Under the pieces are notes generated by a model, which was not told the DNA's origin, made no database searches, and saw nothing but the letters and a program-made list of their open reading frames with translations. 64,000 nucleotides of DNA from Canna indica (lineage: Eukaryota > Streptophyta > Magnoliopsida > Zingiberales > Cannaceae): positions 34,645,501-34,709,500 of the forward strand of contig CP136897.1 in assembly GCA_034359265.1 (NCBI GenBank), given 5' to 3'. This document shows, piece by piece, positions 58,796 through 64,000 of this stretch. Within the stretch, counting starts at the first letter, position 1. Each line of letters opens with the position of its first letter. The position numbers and the translations under genes are program-made.

Positions 58796-58914
58796 GGGTG
58801 CGATCATACCAGCACTAACGCACCGGATCCCATCAGAACTCCGAAGTTAAGCGTGCTTGGGTGGTAGTATCACTTGGATAGGTGACCCCCTGGGAAGTCC
58901 TCGTGTTGCACCTT
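58796..58914 (+). pseudogene. 5S rRNA: 5S gene, copy 125 (IE and C box scrambled)
   Basis: Full length, and positions 1-66 match the consensus. Seven changes then cluster within 19 bp: C67T, A69G, G70T, G75T, T76C, A80T, G85A. IE and C box are damaged. The second T run is one base shorter. Probably not transcribed. Confidence 0.8.
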
Positions 58915-59278
58915 TTTTTTACTACCTATTTGATTGCACGACGACATCATTTTTTTACCAATCTTTCTAACCAAACGTTAAGGACGGACGACGTCATCGA
59001 CATAAAATTTGGCTGTCGATCGCCCGCGCGGGGCCCGCCGCAACCTCTACGGCCGGCTCGATCGACCAACCGACCCGAAAAATTAAAATTTGTAAATAAA
59101 TAAGAAAAATAACATTTCAATTATTATTTTTCGTTTAGAACGGGCGCAACTCCGTGCATTATTGTCCGATTTCAGCTTTTCACGTGGCGCTAAAAGGCGC
59201 GCGAAGAGACGATGAAAATGACCCCGAGCTATCCCTCGGACGCTCACCCTTATTAGCCGACGATCAGAATTGCATCAC

Positions 59279-59397
59279 GGGTGTGATCATACCAGCACTA
59301 ACGCACTGGATCCCATCAGAACTCCGAAGTTAAGCGTACTTGGGCGAAAGTAGTACTAGGATGGGTGACCCCCTGGGAAGTCCTTGCGTTGAACCTT
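59279..59397 (+). rRNA. 5S rRNA: 5S rRNA gene, copy 126
   Basis: Full length. C6T, C29T, G60A, G70A, C107T, T109C, C114A. The following IGS has an extra ATT (488-bp spacing). Confidence 0.88.
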
Positions 59398-59766
59398 TTT
59401 TTTTACTACCTATTTGATTGCACGACGAGATCATTTTTTTTACCAATCTTTCTAACCAAACGTTAAGGACGGACGACGTCGACGCCATAAAATTTGGCTG
59501 TCGATCACCCGCGCGGGGCCCGCCGCAACCACTACGGCCGGCTCGATCAACCAACCGACCCGAAAAATTATAATTTGTAAATAAATAAGAAAAATAACAT
59601 TTCAATTATTATTATTTTTCGTTTAAAACGGGCGTAACTCCGTGCATTATTGTCCGATTTCAGCTTTTCACGTGGCGCTGAAAGGCGCGCGAAGAAACGA
59701 AGAAAATGACCTTGAGCTGTCCCTCGGACGCTCACCCTTATTAGCCGACGATAAGAAGTGCATAAC

Positions 59767-59885
59767 GGGTGCGATCATACCAGCACTAACGCACCGGATC
59801 CTATTAGAACTTCGAAGTTAAGCGTGCTTGGGCGAGAGTAGTACTAGGATGGGTGATCCCCTTGGAAGTCCTTGCGTTGAACCTT
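59767..59885 (+). rRNA. 5S rRNA: 5S rRNA gene, copy 127
   Basis: Full length. C36T, C39T, C46T, C91T, G97T, C107T, T109C, C114A. Confidence 0.87.
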
Positions 59886-60159
59886 TTTTTTTACTACCTA
59901 TTTGATTGCACGACGAGATCATTTTTTTTACCAATCTTTCTAACGAAACGTTAAGGACGGACGACGTCGTCGCCATAAATCTTGGCTGTCGATCGCCCGC
60001 GCGGGGCCCCCCGCAACATCTACGGCCGGCTCGATCGACCAACCGACCCAAAAAATTAAAATTTGTAAATAAATAAGAAAAATAACATTTCAATTATTAT
60101 TTTTCGTTTAAAACGGGCGTAACTCCGTGCATTATTGTCCGATTTCAGCTTTTCACGTG

Positions 60160-60202
60160 GCGCTGAAAGGCGCGCATTAGCCGACGATCAGAAGTGCATG
60201 AC
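60160..60202 (+). other. About 50-bp deletion upstream of copy 128
   Basis: AAGGCGCGC is joined to ATTAGCCGACGATC. The CCGAG/CTCGG hairpin and the first bases of TTATTA are lost, giving a 436-bp spacing. Confidence 0.8.
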
Positions 60203-60321
60203 GGGTTTGATAATTCCAGCAGTAACGCCCCGGATCCCTTCAGAACTCCGAAGTTAAGCGTGCTTGGGAGAGAGTAGTACTAGGATGGGTGACCGCCTGG
60301 AAAGTCCTCGTGTTGCACCTT
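60203..60321 (+). pseudogene. 5S rRNA: 5S gene, copy 128 (upstream element lost, divergent)
   Basis: About 50 bp upstream is deleted, taking the hairpin and part of TTATTA. The gene has ten changes: G5T, C6T, C10A, A13T, C20G, A27C, A37T, C67A, C93G, G99A. It sits between deletion junctions in a degraded stretch. Confidence 0.82.
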
Positions 60322-60409
60322 TTTTTTTACTACGTATTTGATTGCACGACGAGATCATTTTTTTTACCAATCTTTCTAACCAAACATTAAGGACGGACGA
60401 CGTCATCGC

Positions 60410-60519
60410 CATACTAGCACTAACGCACCGAATCCCATCAGAACTCCGAAGTTAAGCGTGCTTGGGCGAGAGTAGTACTAGGATGGGTGACCCCCTGGGA
60501 TGTCCTCGTGTTGCACCTT
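60410..60519 (+). pseudogene. 5S rRNA: 5S gene, copy 129 (first 9 nt missing)
   Basis: Same junction as copy 102: IGS GTCATCGCCAT runs into gene position 10. Internal promoter boxes are intact; C15T, G31A and A101T occur. Spacing from copy 128 is 198 bp (virtual start). Confidence 0.9.
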
Positions 60520-60886
60520 TTTTTTTACTACCTACCTGATTGCACGACGAGATCATTTTTTTTATCAATCTTTCTAACCAAACGTTAAGGACGGAAGACG
60601 TCGTCGCCATAAAATTTGGCTGTCGATCGCCCGCGCGGGTCCCGCCGCAACCTCTACGGCTGGCTCGATCGACCAACGAACCCGAAAAATTAAAATTTGT
60701 AAATAAATAAGAAAAATAACATTTCAATTATTATTTTTCGTTTAAAACGGGCGTAACTCCGTGCATTATTGTCCGATTTCAGCTTTTCACGTGGCGCTGA
60801 AAGGCGCGCGAAGAGACGAAGAAAATGACCCCCGAACTTTCCCTCGGACGCCCACCCTTATTAGACGACGATCAGAAGTTTATAAT

Positions 60887-61005
60887 AGGTGCGATCATAC
60901 TAGCACTAACGCACAGGATCCCATCAGAACTCCGAAGTTAAGCATGCTTGGGCGAGAGTAGTACCAGGATGGGTGACCCCCTGGGAAGTCCTCGTGTTGC
61001 ACTTT
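60887..61005 (+). rRNA. 5S rRNA: 5S rRNA gene, copy 130
   Basis: Full length. G1A, C15T, C29A, G58A, T79C, C117T; counterpart of copy 103. Confidence 0.89.
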
Positions 61006-61370
61006 TTCTTTTACTACTATTTGATTGCACGATGAGATCATTTTTTTTACCAATCTTTCTAACCAAACGTTAAGGACGGACGACATCGTCGCCATAAATC
61101 TTGGCTGTCGATCGCCCGCGCGGGGCCCGCCGCAACCTCTGCGGCTGGCTCGATCGACCAACCGACCCGAAAAATTAAAATTTGTAAATAAATAAGAAAA
61201 ATAACATTCCAATTATTATTTTTGGTTTAAAACGGGCGTAACTCCGTGCATTATTGTCCGATTTCAGCTTTTCACGTGGCGCTGAAAGGCGCGCGAAGAG
61301 TCGAAGAAAATGTCCCCGAGCTGTCCCTCGAACGCTCACCGTTATTAGCCGACGATCAGAAGTGCATGAT

Positions 61371-61489
61371 GGGTGCGATCATACCAGCACTAATGCACCG
61401 GATCCCATCAGAACTCCGAAGTTAAGCGTGCTTGGGCGAGAGTAGTACTAGGATCGGTGACCCCCTGGGAAGTCCTCGTGTTGCACTTG
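61371..61489 (+). rRNA. 5S rRNA: 5S rRNA gene, copy 131
   Basis: Full length. C24T, G85C, C117T; counterpart of copy 104. Confidence 0.92.
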
Positions 61490-61855
61490 TTTTTTTACTA
61501 CCTATTTGATTGCACGACGAGATCATTTTTTTTACCAATCTTTCTAACCAAACGTTAAGGACGGACGACGTCGTCGCCATAAATCTTGGCTGTCGATCAC
61601 CCGCGCGGGGCCTGCCTCAACCTCTACGGCCGGCTCGATCGACCAACCGACCCGAAAAATTTAAATTTGTAAGTAAATAAGAAAAATAACATTTCAATTA
61701 TTATTTTTCATTTAAAACGGGCGTAACTCCGTGCATTATTGTCCGATTTCAGCTTTTCACGTGGCGCTGAAAGGCGCGCGAAGAGACGAAGAAAATGACC
61801 CCGAGCTGTCCCTCGGACGCTCAGCCTTTTTAGCCGACGATCAGAAGTGCATGAC

Positions 61856-61974
61856 GGGTGCGATCATACCAGCACTAACGCATCGGATCCCATCAGAACT
61901 TCGAAGTTAAGCGTGCTTGGGCGAGAGTAGTACTAATGTGGGTGACCCCCTGGGAAGTTCTCGTGTTGCACCTT
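61856..61974 (+). rRNA. 5S rRNA: 5S rRNA gene, copy 132
   Basis: Full length. C28T, C46T, G81A, G82T, A83G, C104T. Three adjacent C-box changes; upstream element is TTTTTA. Confidence 0.88.
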
Positions 61975-62328
61975 TTTTTTTTACTACCTATTTGATTGCA
62001 CGACGAGATCGTTTTTTTTACTAATCTTTCTAACCAAACGTTAAGGACGGACGACGTCGTCGCCATAAAATTTGGCTGTTGATCGCCCGCCGCAACCTCT
62101 ACGGCCGGCACGATCGACCAACCGGCCCGAAAAATTAAAATTTGGAAATAAATAAGAAAAATAACATTTCAATTATTATTTTTCGTTTAAAACGGGCGTA
62201 ACTCCGTGCATTATTGTCTGATTTCAGCTTTTCACGTGGCGCTGAAAGGCGCGAAGAGACGAAGAAAATGACCCCGAGCTATCCCTCGGACGCTCACCCT
62301 TATTATCCGACGATCAGAAGTGCATGAC

Positions 62329-62447
62329 AGGTGCGATCATAACAGCACTAACGCACCCGATCCCATCAGAACTCCGAAGTTAAGCGTGCTTGGGCGAGAG
62401 TAGTACTAGGATGGGTTACCCCCTAGGAAGTCCTCGTGTTGCACTTG
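62329..62447 (+). rRNA. 5S rRNA: 5S rRNA gene, copy 133
   Basis: Full length. G1A, C14A, G30C, G89T, G97A, C117T. Shares C14A, G89T and C117T with copy 100. Confidence 0.89.
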
Positions 62448-62814
62448 TTTTTTTACTACCTATTTGATTGCACGACGAGATCATTTTTTTTACCAATCTT
62501 TCTAACCAAATGTTAAGGACGGACGACGTCGTGGCCATAAAATTTGGCAGTCGATCGCCCGCGCGGGGCTCGCCGCAACCTCTACGACCGGCTCAATCGA
62601 CCAACCGACCCGAAAAATTAAAATTTGTAAATAAATAAGAAAAATAACATTTCAATTATTATTTTTCGTTTAAAACGGGTGTAACTCCGTGCATTATTGT
62701 CCGATTTTAGCTTTTCACGTGGCGCTGAAAGGCGCGCGAAGAGACGAAGAAAATGACCCCCGAACTCTCCCTCGGACGCTCACCCTTATTAGCCGACGAT
62801 CAGAAGTGCATATC

Positions 62815-62954
62815 GGGTGCGATCATACCAGCACTAACGCACCGGATCCCATCAGAACTCCGAAGTTTAGCGTGCTTGGGCGAGAGTAGTACGTGCTTGG
62901 GCGAGAGTAGTACGTGTATGGGTGACCCCCTAGGAAGTCCTCGTGTTGCACCTT
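62815..62954 (+). pseudogene. 5S rRNA: 5S gene, copy 134 (21-bp internal duplication)
   Basis: The same tandem duplication of positions 58-78 as copy 106, making 140 nt. A54T hits the A box, and T79G, A80T, G82T and G97A hit or adjoin the C box. Confidence 0.9.
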
Positions 62955-63320
62955 TTTTTTTACTACATATTTGATTGCCCGACGAGATCATTTTTTTTAC
63001 CAATCTTTCTAACCAAACGTTAAGTACGGACGACGTCGTCGCCATAAAATTTGGCTGTCGATCGCACGCGCGGGGCCCGCCGCAACCTTTACGGCCGGCT
63101 CGGTCGGCCAACCGACCCGAAAAATTAAAATTTGTAAATAAATAAGAAAAATAACATTTCAATTATTATTTTTCGTTTAAAACGGGCGTAACTCCGTGCA
63201 TTATTGTCTGATTTCAGCTTTTCACGTGGCGCTGAAAGGCGCGCGAAGAGACGAAGAAAATGACCCCGAGCTGTCCCTCGGACGCTCACCCTTATTAGCT
63301 GACGATCAGAACTGCATGAC

Positions 63321-63438
63321 GGGTGCGATCATACCAGCACTAATGCACCGGATCCCATCAGAACTCCAAAGTTAAGCGTGCTTGGGCGAGAGTAGTACTA
63401 GGATGGGTGACCCCCTGGAAGTCCTCGTGTTGCACTTG
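63321..63438 (+). rRNA. 5S rRNA: 5S rRNA gene, copy 135
   Basis: 118 nt. C24T, G48A, C117T and one G lost from CTGGGAAG at 97-99. Confidence 0.89.
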
Positions 63439-63804
63439 TTTTTTTACTACCTATTTGATTGCACGACGAGATCATTTTTTTTACCAATCTTTCTAACCAA
63501 ATGTTAAGGACGGACGACGTCGTCGCCTTAAATCTTGGCTGTCGATCGCTTGCGCGGGGCCCGCCGCAACCTCTACGGCCGGCTCGATCGACCAACCGAC
63601 CCGAAAAATTAAAATTTGTAAATAAATAAGAAAAGTAACATTTCAATTATTATTTTTTGTTTAAAACGTGCGTAACTCCGTGCATTCTTGTTCGATTTCA
63701 GCTTTTCACCTGGTGCTGAAAGGCGCGCGAAGAGACGAAGAAAATGACCCCGAGCTGTCCCTCGGACGCTCACCCTTATTAGCCGACGATCAGAAGTGAA
63801 TGAC

Positions 63805-63923
63805 GGGTGCGATCATACCACCACTAACGCACCGGATCCCATCAGAACTCCGAAGTTAAGCGTGTTTGGGCGAGAGTAGTACTAGGATGGTTGACCCCCT
63901 GGGAAGTTCTCGTGTTGCACCTT
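63805..63923 (+). rRNA. 5S rRNA: 5S rRNA gene, copy 136
   Basis: Full length. G17C, C61T, G87T, C104T. Confidence 0.91.
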
Positions 63924-64000
63924 TTTTTTTTACTACCTATTTGATTGCACGACGATATCATTTTTTTTACTAATCTTTCTAACCAAACGTTAAGGACGGA
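63924..64000 (+). repeat. Partial IGS at right edge
   Basis: Start of the IGS after copy 136, with both T runs, cut by the window edge before the palindrome. The array continues. Confidence 0.9.

Larger units (their letters stand above)
1..64000 (+). repeat. 5S rDNA tandem array (whole window)
   Basis: The whole window is a head-to-tail array of a unit of about 485 bp, all in one orientation. Each unit has a 5S gene (about 119 bp) and an IGS of about 366 bp. Most start-to-start distances are 483-488 bp. Shorter ones (464-465, 472-475, 467, 436, 193 and 198 bp) are explained by deletions, and 496 and 506 bp by 21-bp insertions. The array runs off both ends of the window. I see no foreign insertion, inversion or protein gene. 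The gene is of the flowering-plant 5S type; the species is not determined. Confidence 0.98.

Noticed and set aside
1385..62974. + strand open frames such as MHYCPISAFHVALKGARRDEEND
   Set aside because: These lie in the IGS and read into the 5S gene, vary in frame between units and end at random indels. They are chance frames in a repeat.
592..63646. About 90 similar - strand open frames of 60-120 codons starting MKCYFSYLF or close
   Set aside because: They run antisense through the 5S gene 3' half and the IGS and recur only because the repeat recurs. Their lengths change with single 5S variants (for example T52A), and the protein resembles no family I know.
1..64000. CRISPR array
   Set aside because: The repeat is about 485 bp with a recognisable 5S gene, not short repeats with unique spacers.
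1..64000. Cassandra-type retroelement carrying 5S sequence
   Set aside because: Cassandra elements hold 5S sequence in LTRs with primer-binding and polypurine sites. Here units are simple head-to-tail gene plus IGS with no such sites seen.
1..64000. Linked 35S rDNA or tRNA genes in the IGS
   Set aside because: The IGS is only about 366 bp and I recognise no 18S, 5.8S, 25S or tRNA sequence in it.
1..64000. Centromeric or other non-coding satellite
   Set aside because: Each unit contains a clear 5S gene with Pol III boxes and terminator, so it is rDNA.
1..64000. An undescribed protein-coding or defence system
   Set aside because: I looked on both strands between units and found no sequence outside the 5S unit, so nothing supports one.

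Overview
This window is a plant nuclear 5S ribosomal DNA array and nothing else that I can support. From base 1 to base 64000 it is a head-to-tail tandem repeat on the + strand. The usual unit is 485 bp: a 5S rRNA gene of about 119 bp followed by a spacer (IGS) of about 366 bp. I count 136 5S loci. Of these, 131 carry both ends of the gene (two of them with a 21-bp internal duplication) and five lack the 5' end. No protein gene, tRNA, 35S rDNA, transposon or inverted unit interrupts the array. The gene sequence is of the flowering-plant type, with plant Pol III features: an A box, an intermediate element (IE), a C box, a TTATTA element near -28 and an oligo-T stop. I do not name a species.

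Numbering used in the entries: position 1 is the first G of GGGTGCGATC and position 117 the last C of TTGCACC. The A box is 50-64, the IE 67-72 and the C box 80-97. Variants are given against the window consensus (for example C15T). Eight copies, all between 8.4 and 26.5 kb, match the consensus exactly.

Layout. From 0 to 8.3 kb lie older, divergent units, including a 3103-bp block present twice and three copies of one 5'-truncated gene. From 8.4 to about 22 kb lie very uniform 485-bp units, with a six-unit cassette present three times. From 22 to 42 kb the array is a mosaic of nested block duplications (offsets 5798, 10614, 7706, 9141 and 1435 bp), and some promoter-mutated variants have been amplified with them. 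From 42 to 64 kb are more divergent units with many IGS length variants, a 1917-bp four-unit tandem duplication, two related 5'-truncated genes, and two genes with the same 21-bp internal duplication. The two flanks share an IGS type (GCCATAAAT) unlike the centre (GACATAAAA), as expected if the centre was homogenised most recently.

Each intact gene should be an independent Pol III transcription unit whose product joins the large ribosomal subunit. Which copies are expressed cannot be read from sequence. Every CpG in the consensus gene shows C-to-T or G-to-A variants, consistent with long-term cytosine methylation of the array.
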